DNA from: Sandaracinus amylolyticus
GTDB lineage: Bacteria > Myxococcota_A > Polyangia > Polyangiales > Sandaracinaceae
Assembly (NCBI RefSeq): GCF_000737325.1
Contig: NZ_CP011125.1
Coordinates: forward strand, 3,286,001-3,350,000
Direction of reading: 5' to 3'
DNA: 64,000 nucleotides
The notes under the pieces are model-generated. The model had not been told where the DNA came from and did no database searches. It was given only the letters and a program-made list of their open reading frames with translations. Positions 49,109-58,396 of this stretch are shown piece after piece. Numbering within the stretch: position 1 is the first letter of the stretch; the number at the start of each line of letters is the position of its first letter. The translations under genes and the position numbers were made by a program.

Positions 49109-50049
49109 GGAGCGACGGAGGCCGAAATGCCCGGCAATTCCGGCCGTTCGGCCGAAGCCGAGAGCTCGACGCCCGGGCTCGTGACGACCTCGCGCTGCGG
49201 CGTGCGCGCGTGCACGAGCCGAGCGAACGCGAGCAGCCGTCGATGCAGCTCCTCGGGGTGATCCATGTGCGGCGTGTGCCCGTAGTGCTCGACGACCTGC
49301 AGCTTCGCGTGGGCGGGCAGGTGCCGGCGGAAGAAGTCGAGGTGCGTCGGGTGCAGGATGCGGTCGGCGGCGCCCCAGACGACCTGGATCGGCATGCGGA
49401 GGCGACCGAGCTCGCGCGGGCAGAGGAGATCCTCGGGCTTCACGCGCTCGAGCAGGTCGCGCAGGCCGGGGCGGCCGAACTGCTTGCGCGTGCCCCACGC
49501 GAGCACCTGGCGCATCGGGTGCGGCTTCGCGAAGAGGCGGTCGACGAAGTCGAGCGCCTCGTCGTGGGTGCGCAGGCGGAAACGATCGACGAACGCGCCG
49601 AGCTCGGCGGCGTCCATCGGCGCGCCGCCGGGGGCGACGAGGAAGAGGCCGCGCACCTTCTCGGGGCGGTCGATCGCGAGGGTGAGCGCGGCCGCGCCGC
49701 CGAGCGAGTTGCCGAAGACGATGCAGGGCTCGTCGACGATGCGGTCGATCGTCTCGAGCAGCGCGCTGCGGCACGCGCTCTCGCAGAGGCCCGCCGCGGG
49801 CATGTCGCTGAGGCCGTGGCCGAGCATGTCGGGCGCGACGATGCGTCGCGCGTGCGGGCGCATCCGCAGCATGACGCCGTCGTAGAGGTGGCCGGCGGCG
49901 GAGAACCCGTGGAGCACGAGGAGCGGCGGCAGCGAGCCGCGGCCGGCGGCCTCCAGCACGTGCACGTGGCCGGCGCTCGTACGGACTCGGCGGCTCGTGA
50001 AGCCGCGGAGCTGGAGCTGGCCGACGAGGAAGCGATCCGAGAGCTGCAT
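49105..50049 (-). CDS. Alpha/beta hydrolase
   Basis: A 314-residue serine hydrolase-fold protein. PPLLVLHGFSAAG is the oxyanion segment (residues about 40-52), IVFGNSLGGAAALTLA carries the nucleophile Ser (N-S-L-G-G, about residue 113), VVWGAADRILHP holds the acidic residue and EHYGHTPHMDHPEEL the catalytic His. Substrate is not indicated; esterase, lipase or haloalkane-type chemistry are all possible. It directly precedes the FAAL operon, whose promoter lies within its stop region, so it might belong to the same pathway. ATG chosen by family length. Confidence 0.9.
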   Translation of the reverse strand: MQLSDRFLVGQLQLRGFTSRRVRTSAGHVHVLEAAGRGSLPPLLVLHGFSAAGHLYDGVMLRMRPHARRIVAPDMLGHGLSDMPAAGLCESACRSALLETIDRIVDEPCIVFGNSLGGAAALTLAIDRPEKVRGLFLVAPGGAPMDAAELGAFVDRFRLRTHDEALDFVDRLFAKPHPMRQVLAWGTRKQFGRPGLRDLLERVKPEDLLCPRELGRLRMPIQVVWGAADRILHPTHLDFFRRHLPAHAKLQVVEHYGHTPHMDHPEELHRRLLAFARLVHARTPQREVVTSPGVELSASAERPELPGISASVAP

Positions 50050-50224
50050 GAACCTGTGCGGCACGATGGCACGACGATGATACACGTCGCGTGCCGAGCG
50101 GAATTCATGATGTTTCGGGCCTGAGAGCCGCGCCGGAGCGCGTGGCTCGCTACGCACTGCGTCGAGCGCTTCGCGGAGAACGACGGGGTTGATGTGGGCT
50201 GCTCGATCGCCGAAGGTCGAGGCC

Positions 50225-50953
50225 ATGCGTCTTCGAGCCGTGTCGTCGTTCGTCGTTCTGGCCAGCTTGGTGTGGACCGTCGCCGCGGGCTGGGCGACGC
50301 GCGCGGACGCGAGATGCGCGCCGCAGGGGCTGGCGCCGCGCGTGCTCACGCCGGTCACCGCGAGCCTTCCGCGCGACGGTGGCGGCATCGTCGTGGCGAT
50401 GGTCGGCTCGAGCAGCGGCGAGAACGTGGCGATGCCGAGCGGGGTCCAGCTCGTGCGCGGGCGCCGGACGCAGGATCTGGTGGCGCGCGAGCTCGCGCCG
50501 GGGCTCGTGCGGTTCGCGGCCGCGACGCGGCTGACGCCGGGCACGTTCAGCGCGCCGGCGCTGGGCGCGACGAGCTCGATCGCGGTGGGGCGCTCGCCGC
50601 TGCCGGGCGTGCCGACGCGGCCCTCGGTGAGCGAGCTGCGACGGGTCGCGGCGACGGGGATGTCGTCGCGCCGCACGCCGCGCACGGAGGTTCGCGCGAC
50701 GCTGGAATTCCCGGTGCCGGCGGGGATCGTCGCGATCGTCGTCGCGTGGGGCGAGGATGGCGCGCCCGCGGCGTGGCAGCCGGCCATCGAGGGGCAGCGC
50801 GAGGTCGTCGTGTGGAGCGAGCCGGCGCGGTGCGCGAGCGCGCCCGAGGGGACCGTCGCGCCGCCGGAGGGCGAGGGCGCGAGCGGGCGCATCGCGTTCG
50901 TCGACGCGTACGGACAGGTCTCGCCGTTCTCGGCGGCCGTGCCGCTCCGTTGA
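50225..50953 (+). CDS. Exported hypothetical protein with signal peptide
   Basis: A 242-residue protein. The signal peptide ends W-A-T-R-A-D-A|R (about residue 29). The rest reads like two beta-sandwich repeats of about 100 residues (CAPQGLAPRVLTPVTASLPRDGGGIVVAMVG; TLEFPVPAGIVAIVVAWGEDG; CASAPEGTVAPPEGEGASGRIAFVDAYGQ). Only two cysteines are evident, likely disulfide-linked. No family recognised; the style resembles the organism's other secreted proteins. It is convergent with the CapA-like gene, their stops adjoining. Confidence 0.72.
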   Translation: MRLRAVSSFVVLASLVWTVAAGWATRADARCAPQGLAPRVLTPVTASLPRDGGGIVVAMVGSSSGENVAMPSGVQLVRGRRTQDLVARELAPGLVRFAAATRLTPGTFSAPALGATSSIAVGRSPLPGVPTRPSVSELRRVAATGMSSRRTPRTEVRATLEFPVPAGIVAIVVAWGEDGAPAAWQPAIEGQREVVVWSEPARCASAPEGTVAPPEGEGASGRIAFVDAYGQVSPFSAAVPLR

Positions 50954-52519
50954 TCAGCGCGACACGCGCAGCGTGATCGACGCGGTCGCGGCGGGCGGCG
51001 CGTCGCGCAGGGTGAAGCGGGCGCGCGAGGGGCCGAGGATCGCGACGAGGCCGCGCGCGCGGTGGGCGCGCTGGAGCGCGATCCCGGCGCGCTCGGTCCG
51101 CGCGGGACGCGCGACGATCTCCACGCGCAGGCTGCGATCCGCGAGCAGGAGATCGGCGATCGCTCGGATCTGCGCGCGATCGACCGAGGACTCGACCGCG
51201 CCGTCGTGCGGGAACTCGATGCGCAGCGCGACGCCTCGCGCGAGCTCGGGTGGGATCGTGGGAGGCTCGTGCTCGATGCGCGGAGCGCTCCGCGGCCTCG
51301 CGATCGGCGTCGTGGAGGCGAGCTCGGGCGAGGCGCTCTCGACGGGCGTCTCCGCGCCGAGCAGCGACGCGAGCATGCGCTCCCGCGCGCGGTACGACGC
51401 GGCGTAGCGATCACAACGCGGGCCGCACGCCGCGCGCGCGATCCGGGCGAGCTCGGCACGCAGCGAGAGCGGGCGCACCATCGCGCTCGTGGGGTCGCTC
51501 CACCACGCGCGCTGCGGGGTCGCGATCCAGTACGCGTCGCTCGCGATCGACGCGACCTCGAGGCGGCCGTGATCGCTGCGACGCGTGCGCACTCGCGCCA
51601 CGATCGCGTCGCGCACGGAGGGCTCGGGCGCGTGCACGCGATCGTCGTCGACGTCCATGACGGCGACGAGATTGCCGAGGGACCAGAGCACGGGAACGAC
51701 ACGCCCGTCGCTCGTCGTGATCCGACCCGCGGGCGCGGGCTGGTGCGGGCCGTGCGCGTACACGAGATCGGCACCGGCGTCGGCCGCGACGCGCGCGAAG
51801 CGCTGCATCGTGCGGGTGGGGCGATCGTCGAGCGGGCTCGTCCAGTGCAGGCTCACGACGACGAAGTCGGCATCGCGCCGCGCCGCGCGCACCGATGCAT
51901 CGATGCGCTCGTCGCTCGCGATCGCGATGCGCGGCGCGTCGGGATCTCCGTCGCGCACGCGCCGGTTCGTGCCCTCGCTGAACGCCGCGATCGCGATGCG
52001 ATGTCCCCGCGCGTCGAGCACGATCGCGCGCGCTGCGTCGTCGAGATCGCGCCCTGCGCCGATCGCGGGGAGCCGAGCGCGCGCGGTGTGCTCGAGCGTG
52101 CTCGCGAGGCCGGCGACGCCCTGATCGTACGCGTGGTTGTTCGCCACGGTGAGCGCGTCGACGCCCGCTTGCGCGAGCGCGTCGAGCAGCTCGGGCGGTG
52201 CGGCGAACGTGGGCGCGTCGTGCTCGGGGCCGCGCTCGTGGGTGCGCGGTCCGACCGGCGTCTCGAGGTTCACGATCGCGAGGTCCGCGCGCGACAGCGC
52301 GGGCGTCGTCTCGGCGAGGAGCTCGCGCAGCGCGGGCCCGGGCGCGTCGCCGAAGAAGCGCTCGATCGCGTAGGTGATGTGGCCGTCGAAGATGACGTCG
52401 CCGCCCAGCGCGAGCTCGGGGCCGTCCGCGTCCTGCGCGCGCACCGGCGCGAGCGCGAGCACGAGCGCGGCGAGGACGACGGCGCGGCAGGCGAGGGCAC
52501 GCACGCCGCGACGGTACAC
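50954..52519 (-). CDS. CapA-like metallophosphatase-fold protein with OmpA-like C-terminal domain
   Basis: A 521-residue exported protein. A signal peptide (ACRAVVLAALVLALAPVRAQ) is followed by a CapA/PgsA domain (about 30-340): LALGGDVIFDGH, VNLETPVG, VANNHAYDQG, VVSLHWTSP, YAHGPHQPAP and SLGNLV, the metal-ligand series of the poly-gamma-glutamate capsule biosynthesis family. The last 85 residues (ALRIEFPHDGAVESSVDRAQIRAIADLLL...RAHRARGLVAIL) look like an OmpA/peptidoglycan-binding fold. Such a C-terminal addition is unusual. GTG at 52519 is chosen because GGAAGAGGG precedes it; a start at 52555 would lengthen the N-terminus by 12 residues. Confidence 0.82.
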   Translation of the reverse strand: MYRRGVRALACRAVVLAALVLALAPVRAQDADGPELALGGDVIFDGHITYAIERFFGDAPGPALRELLAETTPALSRADLAIVNLETPVGPRTHERGPEHDAPTFAAPPELLDALAQAGVDALTVANNHAYDQGVAGLASTLEHTARARLPAIGAGRDLDDAARAIVLDARGHRIAIAAFSEGTNRRVRDGDPDAPRIAIASDERIDASVRAARRDADFVVVSLHWTSPLDDRPTRTMQRFARVAADAGADLVYAHGPHQPAPAGRITTSDGRVVPVLWSLGNLVAVMDVDDDRVHAPEPSVRDAIVARVRTRRSDHGRLEVASIASDAYWIATPQRAWWSDPTSAMVRPLSLRAELARIARAACGPRCDRYAASYRARERMLASLLGAETPVESASPELASTTPIARPRSAPRIEHEPPTIPPELARGVALRIEFPHDGAVESSVDRAQIRAIADLLLADRSLRVEIVARPARTERAGIALQRAHRARGLVAILGPSRARFTLRDAPPAATASITLRVSR

Positions 52520-52584
52520 CGAGCCGAGCCCTCTTCCGCGCGGAGAGCGAGCCACCCTATGCTCGCGCGCGCGAGGTGGTATCG

Positions 52585-53274
52585 ATGTCGTGCTCGAGGA
52601 GCGTCGCGGTGTGCGCGATCGTGCTCGTGGTGGTGATGACGGGCTGCGAGGGATCGGTCGACGACGATCGGCCGCGCGTGTCGCTCGACGGAGCGATGGG
52701 AGGCGCGGACGCGGGCCCAGCGACCGGCGACGAGTGCGAGACGCTCGGCGAGATCGGCGCGTGCAACGGGACGACGGCGCGCTGGTGCGAGGGTGGCGCC
52801 GTGCGCGAAGAGCGCTGCGCGGACGACGCGCGCGTGTGCGGCGTCGTCGCGGGCCGACATCGCTGCACGGACCCGCCGCCGCCGGAGTGCGGCGATCCGA
52901 TCGAGCAGGAGCAGCTGCGGATCACGAACGAGGAGCGCACGCGCGCGGGGCTCTCACCGCTGGAGTGCGATCCCGGGCTGACGCGCGCGGCGCGCCTGCA
53001 CTCGCAGGACATGTGCGATCAGGGCTACTTCGAGCACGACTCGCTCGACGGGCGCACGTTCCGCGATCGCATCGACGCGCAGGGCGTCTCCTGGCGCGCG
53101 ATCGGCGAGAACATCGCGCGAGGCCAGCCGACGCCGCAGGCGGTGCACGATGCGTGGATGGACAGCTCGGGCCACCGCGCGAACATCCTCGGCGAGCAGT
53201 TCGGCCGCATCGGGATCGGGCACGTCGCGTGCGGCGGCAACGGGCCGTACTGGACGCAGGACTTCGCCGACTGA
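52585..53274 (+). CDS. Secreted CAP (SCP/PR-1) domain lipoprotein
   Basis: A 229-residue exported protein. Lipobox V-V-M-T-G-C around residues 18-22, an acidic linker with DAG (GGADAGPATGDE), a short Cys-rich region (CETLGEIGACNGTTARWCEGG), then a CAP domain (about 105-229): NEERTRAGLSPLECDPGLTRAARLHSQDM, GYFEHDSLDGRTFRDRI, GENIARGQPTPQAVHDAWMDSSGHRANIL and IGIGHVACGGNGPYWTQDF. The conserved His/Glu pairs of the CAP cavity are present (GYFEHDS and GENIA; GHRANIL). Bacterial CAP proteins are secreted and of mostly unknown function. RBS GCGAGGTGG and a TATGCT box precede the ATG. Confidence 0.9.
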   Translation: MSCSRSVAVCAIVLVVVMTGCEGSVDDDRPRVSLDGAMGGADAGPATGDECETLGEIGACNGTTARWCEGGAVREERCADDARVCGVVAGRHRCTDPPPPECGDPIEQEQLRITNEERTRAGLSPLECDPGLTRAARLHSQDMCDQGYFEHDSLDGRTFRDRIDAQGVSWRAIGENIARGQPTPQAVHDAWMDSSGHRANILGEQFGRIGIGHVACGGNGPYWTQDFAD

Positions 53275-53276
53275 GA

Positions 53277-54497
53277 TCAGCCGTCGAGGCCCGCGGCAGC
53301 GAGATCGTCTCGCGTGAGCGCGCCACACGCGAGACCGCGCGCGAAGAACCCTCGCAGGCCGCGCCCGGTGGCCGCATCGTCGAACGTCGCGCCGACGCGC
53401 GTCGCGCGCTCTCGCTCGGCGCGGAAGTTCGCCATGCGCGCCGTCGCGTCCGCGAGCGAGCCCAGGAAGAACCCGTGCAGCGCGCCGAGCCGCGCGACGA
53501 TCTGCGCGGGATGGAGATCCCAGCCCTGCCACACGCCGAGCGCGATCGCCTCGCGCACGTGCTCCGCGTGCTCGCGCCAGCCTCCGTGCACCGCGGCGCG
53601 TGCGTCGTCGTGGCTTGCGTTCTTGGGCGCGAGCGGGAGCCGCGTGGTCGCGCCGTCGGAGACGTGCACGTCGCGGCCCGCGAGCGCGAGCTGCGCGCGC
53701 AGGAGCGCGTCGACGCAGATCGGGTGGTGCAGCGTCTGGTGCGGCGCGGGCACGTCGATCGACGCCGAGAGATCGTACGCGCCGAGGTGCACGCCGGAGA
53801 GCCGACCGTCACATGCGTCGGGCCATCGCGAGAGCGGGCACGCGCCGCGCGCGTCGAGCAGCGCACGCGGCGTCTCCATCATCGCCTCGATCGTGATCGC
53901 GCCGCGCGCGAGGCCGAGCTGCGCCTCGAGGCGATCGAGCGCGCGCGCGAGCAGACGCAGCGCGTCCTCCGACTCGACCTTGGGGAGCGTGACGACGAAC
54001 GGCGAGGGCAAGCGCCCGGCCTCGGTCACGAAGAGCTCGAGCGTGCGCAGCGCGCGACGTGCGCTCTCGCCCTCGAGCGGGCGGATGCGGATGCCGATCG
54101 ACGGCGGGAGCGTGCCGGCATCGAGCCCTCGCACGAGCTCGGCCGCGGCCCGGCGCGCGTCCGCGTCCTCTTCGTCGTCGGAGTGCGGCCCGTAGCCGTC
54201 CTCGAAGTCGATGCGGAAGTCCTCGACCGGCTCGCGCTCGAGCTTCTGACGGACGCGCTCGTGCACCCGCGCCGCCGAGCGCGGATCGTTGCCGAGCGCG
54301 CGCGCGAGCTCGAGCGGGTCGCTCGCGTGCTCGTCGAGGGCGCGGAGCGCGATCGCGCCGAGCTTCGTCGAGAGCTCCGCCGTGAAGCGCGGCGCGCCCG
54401 CGTACACCACGTGGATCGGCTGACGCCGCACCGGCGTGGCCTTCGTCGGCGCGAGCGCGGCGAGCGATCGCGCGATGTCGGGATCGTCCTCGAGCAT
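53277..54497 (-). CDS. DUF6986 / citrate lyase beta-like aldolase family protein
   Basis: A 406-residue protein with a TIM-barrel pattern of the HpcH/CitE type. FRIDFEDGYGPHSDDEEDADARRAAAEL is the substrate/metal segment, IGIRIRPLEGESARRALRTLELFV, PFVVTLPKVES, ITIEAMMETPRALLD (metal-binding Glu), GRLSGVHLGAYDLSASI and GVWQGWDLHPAQIVAR follow. The overall order matches aldolases acting on CoA thioesters or small keto acids, and this DUF6986 branch is uncharacterised. It starts two bases after the stop of the giant TPR gene, so both belong to one operon. Confidence 0.86.
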   Translation of the reverse strand: MLEDDPDIARSLAALAPTKATPVRRQPIHVVYAGAPRFTAELSTKLGAIALRALDEHASDPLELARALGNDPRSAARVHERVRQKLEREPVEDFRIDFEDGYGPHSDDEEDADARRAAAELVRGLDAGTLPPSIGIRIRPLEGESARRALRTLELFVTEAGRLPSPFVVTLPKVESEDALRLLARALDRLEAQLGLARGAITIEAMMETPRALLDARGACPLSRWPDACDGRLSGVHLGAYDLSASIDVPAPHQTLHHPICVDALLRAQLALAGRDVHVSDGATTRLPLAPKNASHDDARAAVHGGWREHAEHVREAIALGVWQGWDLHPAQIVARLGALHGFFLGSLADATARMANFRAERERATRVGATFDDAATGRGLRGFFARGLACGALTRDDLAAAGLDG

Positions 54498-54499
54498 GA

Positions 54500-57400
54500 T
54501 CAACGGATGGCGCGTCGGGCGCGGCTCGCGAAGCTGCCTTCGGGCGCGAGCGCGAGGTAGCGCTCGTACGCGGCGCGCGCCTCGGGCGCGTTCTCACCCG
54601 CGAGCGCTTCGCCGAGATGGAAGAACGCTTCGACCGGTACGCCGGCGATCGCGGTGGCCTCGCGCAGCTTGGTGCGCGCGGTGTCCATGTCGCGGCTCAT
54701 CAGCGCGACGCGCCCCTCGAGCATCGTCAAGCGCGCCTGCAGGCGCGGCGGGCGGATGCGCGTGCGAAGCGACGCGCGAGCGCGCGCGAGGAGCGGCGCA
54801 GCATCGCGCTCGGCCTCGCCGCGCACGTACAGCTCGGCGCGTCCGATCAGCGCCTCGGGCAGCTCCGAGTCGGTCGCGAGCGCCTGCTCGTACGCGGCTG
54901 CCGAGGGCTCGACCTGACCCGCCGCGAGCAGTGCGTCGCCGTAGAGCGCCAGCACCGTCGGCGACGCTTGCTGTCCGCTTCCTTCCGCGGGGAGCAGCGC
55001 GCGGAGATCGCGGATCGCATCGCCGGCTCGACCGCGCGCGAGCGCGAGGCGCGCGCCGGTCAAGCGCGCCGCGGCGGTCTCGCGATCGCCCTCGCGCACG
55101 CCCTCCATCTGCACCTGCGCGTCGTCGAGGCGACCGAGCCCGATCAGCGCTTCGACGCGCCCGAGCCGACCCGCCGCCGCGAGCGAGAGCCCGCCCGCGC
55201 TGCCCGCCGCGCGCGAGAGCTCGCCGTAGAGGCGCTCCGCGGCCTCGTCCTCGCCCATGTCGAGCAGCAGCCCGCCGAGCGCGATCTTCGCGTCGACGTG
55301 CTCGGAGCGCAGCGCGATCGCGCGCTCGAGGCTGCGCTTCGCGCCCTCGCCGTCGCCCTGCATGCGTCGCGCGCGGCCGAGGAGATAGTGGCCCTCGGCG
55401 TCGTCGGGCGAGGCCTGCACGACCTGCTCGAGCGCGCGCGCCGCGGTCTCGGGATCACGCGCGCGCAGCGCGGCCTCGCCGAGCGCCAGGCTGGCCACCG
55501 GATCCCCCGGGTTGTCGCGCGCGAGCTGTCGCGCCGCCGCGAGCATCGGCGCGGGGTCGCCCGTCTGCACGCCGATGCGGATGCGCAGCGCGCGCAGCTC
55601 GACGTTCGCGTCCTCGTGCTCCTGCACGTACTGATCGAGCGCGGCGCCCGCGCCCGCGAGCGCTTCGTCGCTGCCCACGAGGATCGCGGCGCGACCCGTC
55701 ATCAGCACGACGTCGGGATCGTCGGCCGGCAGCTGCGCGAGCGTCGCGATGGCGCGCTCGCCGTTGCGGCGCTCGAGGTGGATGTTCGCGAGAAGCTTCC
55801 GGAAATCGACGCTCGACGGGCTCCCGCGCACCGCGGCCGTCGCCGCGTACTCGGCCTGCACGAGGCGCCCCGCGTTCATCGCCGCGCGCGCCATCAGCGC
55901 GAGCAGGCGCGGCTCCTGCGCGCCCGCGCGGAGCGCCGCATCGACGGCCTCGGCCGCGCGCTCGTGCTCGCCCTGGCGACGCATCAGCCGCGCGCGCGTG
56001 AGCTCGGTGAGCACACGATCCGTCGGCGCGCCGTGCTCGAGCCGCGCCTCGATCGGCGCGAGCGCCGCGATCGCCTCGCCGGGATCGCGATCGTCGGCCG
56101 TGAGGAACGCGCGCCACAGCTGCGCGCGGAGGTTCTCGGCGTCGCGCGCGAGGACCTGATCGATCAGCGTGACGGCCTCCTCGGGACGGCCCTCGTCGTG
56201 GCGCGCCTCGGCGAGCGCGATCGCCGCCGCGGTCAGCTGCGCGTCGCGCTCGACGGCCTGCTGCAGGTGCTCGAGCGCCGTGTCCACGCCGAGCCGCTGC
56301 TCGAGACGCCCTGCGACGTAGAGGATGCCCGCCTGCTCCGCGCCGCCGTTCTCGAGCGCGTGCCCGATCGCGGTGCGCGCCGCCTCGCGATCGCCTTCGC
56401 CGGCCGCGATCACCGCGCGCGCCGCGTGCAGCCACTGCGCGTCGGCCTCCATGCGCTCGGCGCGCGCGATCGCCGGGCGCAGATAGCCCACCTCGAACGC
56501 GCCGTCCTCCAGCGCGAGCTGTGCCTGCACGAAGAGCAGCACCGTGGAGTTGGTCGCGTCGTTCGGGTTGAGCTCGCGCGCCTCGCGCAGGTGGCGCTCG
56601 GCGTCGACGAGGCGCTGGTGGTCGCCGATGCGCGCTTCCTCGCGCGCCTGCGCGACGAGCTCGGCGGCGCGCGCGTGGCGCTGCTCGACGTACTTCTGCC
56701 AGCCGAACCAGCCACCCGCGGCGAGCCCCGCGGTGAGCACCCACGCGGCCGCCATCCACACGCCGATGCGCGTGCCGGTGACGCCCGCTTCCTTGCGCGG
56801 CGCCCACGCGGCCACGTCGCCGGTCGGCGGCTCGAAGATGCCCTGCGACTCGAGCATCCCGAGGATCTCGTCGACGTCCTCGGGGTGGCCGGCGCGCTCA
56901 CCGGTCTCGAAGTCGGGCGCCGGCCGCGGCACTGCATCGTCGTCGGGCGCGACGAGCTCGGCGTCCTCGGGCTCCGGCGCGGGCGGACGCGACGACGCGC
57001 GCGCGAGCGGCGGACGCACGCTCTCGGCGGCAGGCGGCGCGGGGGAGACGACGGGCTCGGCGAGGCGCGGCGGCGCGGCGGGCACGTCGTCGAGAGCTCG
57101 GCGCGCCGGCACGGGCGACGGACGCGCAGCGAACGGCTCGGGGGGCGGCGGCTCGGCGGATCGCAGGGCGGGCGGCGCCGACGCGCGCGGCGGCTCCGCG
57201 GGCCTCAGCGGCGGCGGCGTCGATGCGCGAGGCGGCTCGGCCGGTCGCGTCGGCGCGGGCGGCGTCGCACGCGGTGCGAGCGGCGGTGGCATCGCCGACG
57301 CAGGCCCCCGCGGCGTCGGTCGCGACGCGGCGGGCATCGGTGCGGCGGGCATCGGCGCCGCGGCCATCGGCTTCACGGCGGGCGCGGGCGTCGGCTTCGC

Positions 57401-58225
57401 AGCGGGCGCGGGCCGCGCGGCGGGCACGATCCCCGCGCCGAGCGGGAGCGTCGCCTTGTGCGGGCGCGTCACCGGACGATCGGGCGCGCCGAGGCCCGGC
57501 GTCGCGGCGCGCGGCTCGTCTCCGCGGGGCTCGAGCGGACGCGTCGCGGTCGCGGGCGCGCCCTTGAGGGGCTGCAGCGCCTTCACGATGTCCTGCCGAT
57601 CCATCAGCGAGGTCGGCGAGTCCTCTTCTTCCGGGAGATCGTGCTCCGCGCGTCGCACCGGCGCGGGGGAGGGCGGCCGCGTGCTGTTCGCGAGCTGCGC
57701 CGAGACCTCGGCGCGCACCACCGTGCGCTCTTCGGGCAGGTCGCCGTCGGACGCGAGAGAAGGCACGCCGAGATCCGCGTCGGCCTCGCTGTCCGCGATG
57801 CGCGCGAGGCGCTCCGCGCGCTGGTGCAGCGCCTGCACCGTGCGGTCGTCCGCGTCGATCGCGCGCGCCCGCTCGAGCACCTTGATCGCGCGCTGGGGAT
57901 CGCCGCGCTTCAGCAGCACCTCGCCGAGCCAGCGGAACGGCTCTTTCTGCGCCGGCGCGATGCGCGCGGCCTTGAGCAACGCCGCTTGCGCGCGCAGCAG
58001 GTCGCCCGCCGCGTAGTGCGCCCGTCCATCGAGCACGAGCAGCGAGAGGTCGTCCGGCGCACCGCGCAGCCCGGCCGCGGTCACGTCGATCGCGTCGACC
58101 GCGCGGTCGGCCTGGAGGAGATCGGCGGCGAGTCGGCTCGCGTCCTCGCTGCCCGGACGGGTGCGGAACCGCAGGAGCCGCGTGTCGAGCTCGTGCGCCG
58201 AGCTGGTGCCGGGGGGCTTCGCCAC
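54500..58225 (-). CDS. Giant TPR protein with a proline-rich linker and one transmembrane helix
   Basis: A 1241-residue protein. Residues about 20-140 form three TPR-like helical hairpins (AADLLQADRAVDAIDVTAAGL; RAQAALLKAARIAPAQKEPFRWLGEVLLKRGDP). Residues 170-430 are a long, Pro/Ala/Arg-rich disordered stretch. One transmembrane helix (VWMAAAWVLTAGLAAGGWFGW, about 485-505) follows, and the C-terminal 700 residues hold about 15-18 TPR units (LGEAALRARDPETAARALEQVVQASPDDAEGHYLLGRARR) outside the cytoplasm. It likely scaffolds multi-protein assemblies in the periplasm, but no partner is shown. GTG start with a TAGGAT box six bases upstream. The DUF6986 gene follows at 2 bp. Confidence 0.88.
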   Translation of the reverse strand: MAKPPGTSSAHELDTRLLRFRTRPGSEDASRLAADLLQADRAVDAIDVTAAGLRGAPDDLSLLVLDGRAHYAAGDLLRAQAALLKAARIAPAQKEPFRWLGEVLLKRGDPQRAIKVLERARAIDADDRTVQALHQRAERLARIADSEADADLGVPSLASDGDLPEERTVVRAEVSAQLANSTRPPSPAPVRRAEHDLPEEEDSPTSLMDRQDIVKALQPLKGAPATATRPLEPRGDEPRAATPGLGAPDRPVTRPHKATLPLGAGIVPAARPAPAAKPTPAPAVKPMAAAPMPAAPMPAASRPTPRGPASAMPPPLAPRATPPAPTRPAEPPRASTPPPLRPAEPPRASAPPALRSAEPPPPEPFAARPSPVPARRALDDVPAAPPRLAEPVVSPAPPAAESVRPPLARASSRPPAPEPEDAELVAPDDDAVPRPAPDFETGERAGHPEDVDEILGMLESQGIFEPPTGDVAAWAPRKEAGVTGTRIGVWMAAAWVLTAGLAAGGWFGWQKYVEQRHARAAELVAQAREEARIGDHQRLVDAERHLREARELNPNDATNSTVLLFVQAQLALEDGAFEVGYLRPAIARAERMEADAQWLHAARAVIAAGEGDREAARTAIGHALENGGAEQAGILYVAGRLEQRLGVDTALEHLQQAVERDAQLTAAAIALAEARHDEGRPEEAVTLIDQVLARDAENLRAQLWRAFLTADDRDPGEAIAALAPIEARLEHGAPTDRVLTELTRARLMRRQGEHERAAEAVDAALRAGAQEPRLLALMARAAMNAGRLVQAEYAATAAVRGSPSSVDFRKLLANIHLERRNGERAIATLAQLPADDPDVVLMTGRAAILVGSDEALAGAGAALDQYVQEHEDANVELRALRIRIGVQTGDPAPMLAAARQLARDNPGDPVASLALGEAALRARDPETAARALEQVVQASPDDAEGHYLLGRARRMQGDGEGAKRSLERAIALRSEHVDAKIALGGLLLDMGEDEAAERLYGELSRAAGSAGGLSLAAAGRLGRVEALIGLGRLDDAQVQMEGVREGDRETAAARLTGARLALARGRAGDAIRDLRALLPAEGSGQQASPTVLALYGDALLAAGQVEPSAAAYEQALATDSELPEALIGRAELYVRGEAERDAAPLLARARASLRTRIRPPRLQARLTMLEGRVALMSRDMDTARTKLREATAIAGVPVEAFFHLGEALAGENAPEARAAYERYLALAPEGSFASRARRAIR

Positions 58226-58396
58226 GGCGGCATCCTACCAAAAGGGGTCGCGCGCGCGCCCCTCATTCGCGCGCGCGGGGGGAGCCCGCCCGACCGACGC
58301 GGCAGGTGTGCGCGTCTATCGTTTTACGGCGATGTGCAGAATCCCGATTCGCTTTCATTGCGCGCGCGAGCGCGCTTTTGTTATCGTCCCGTGTCG

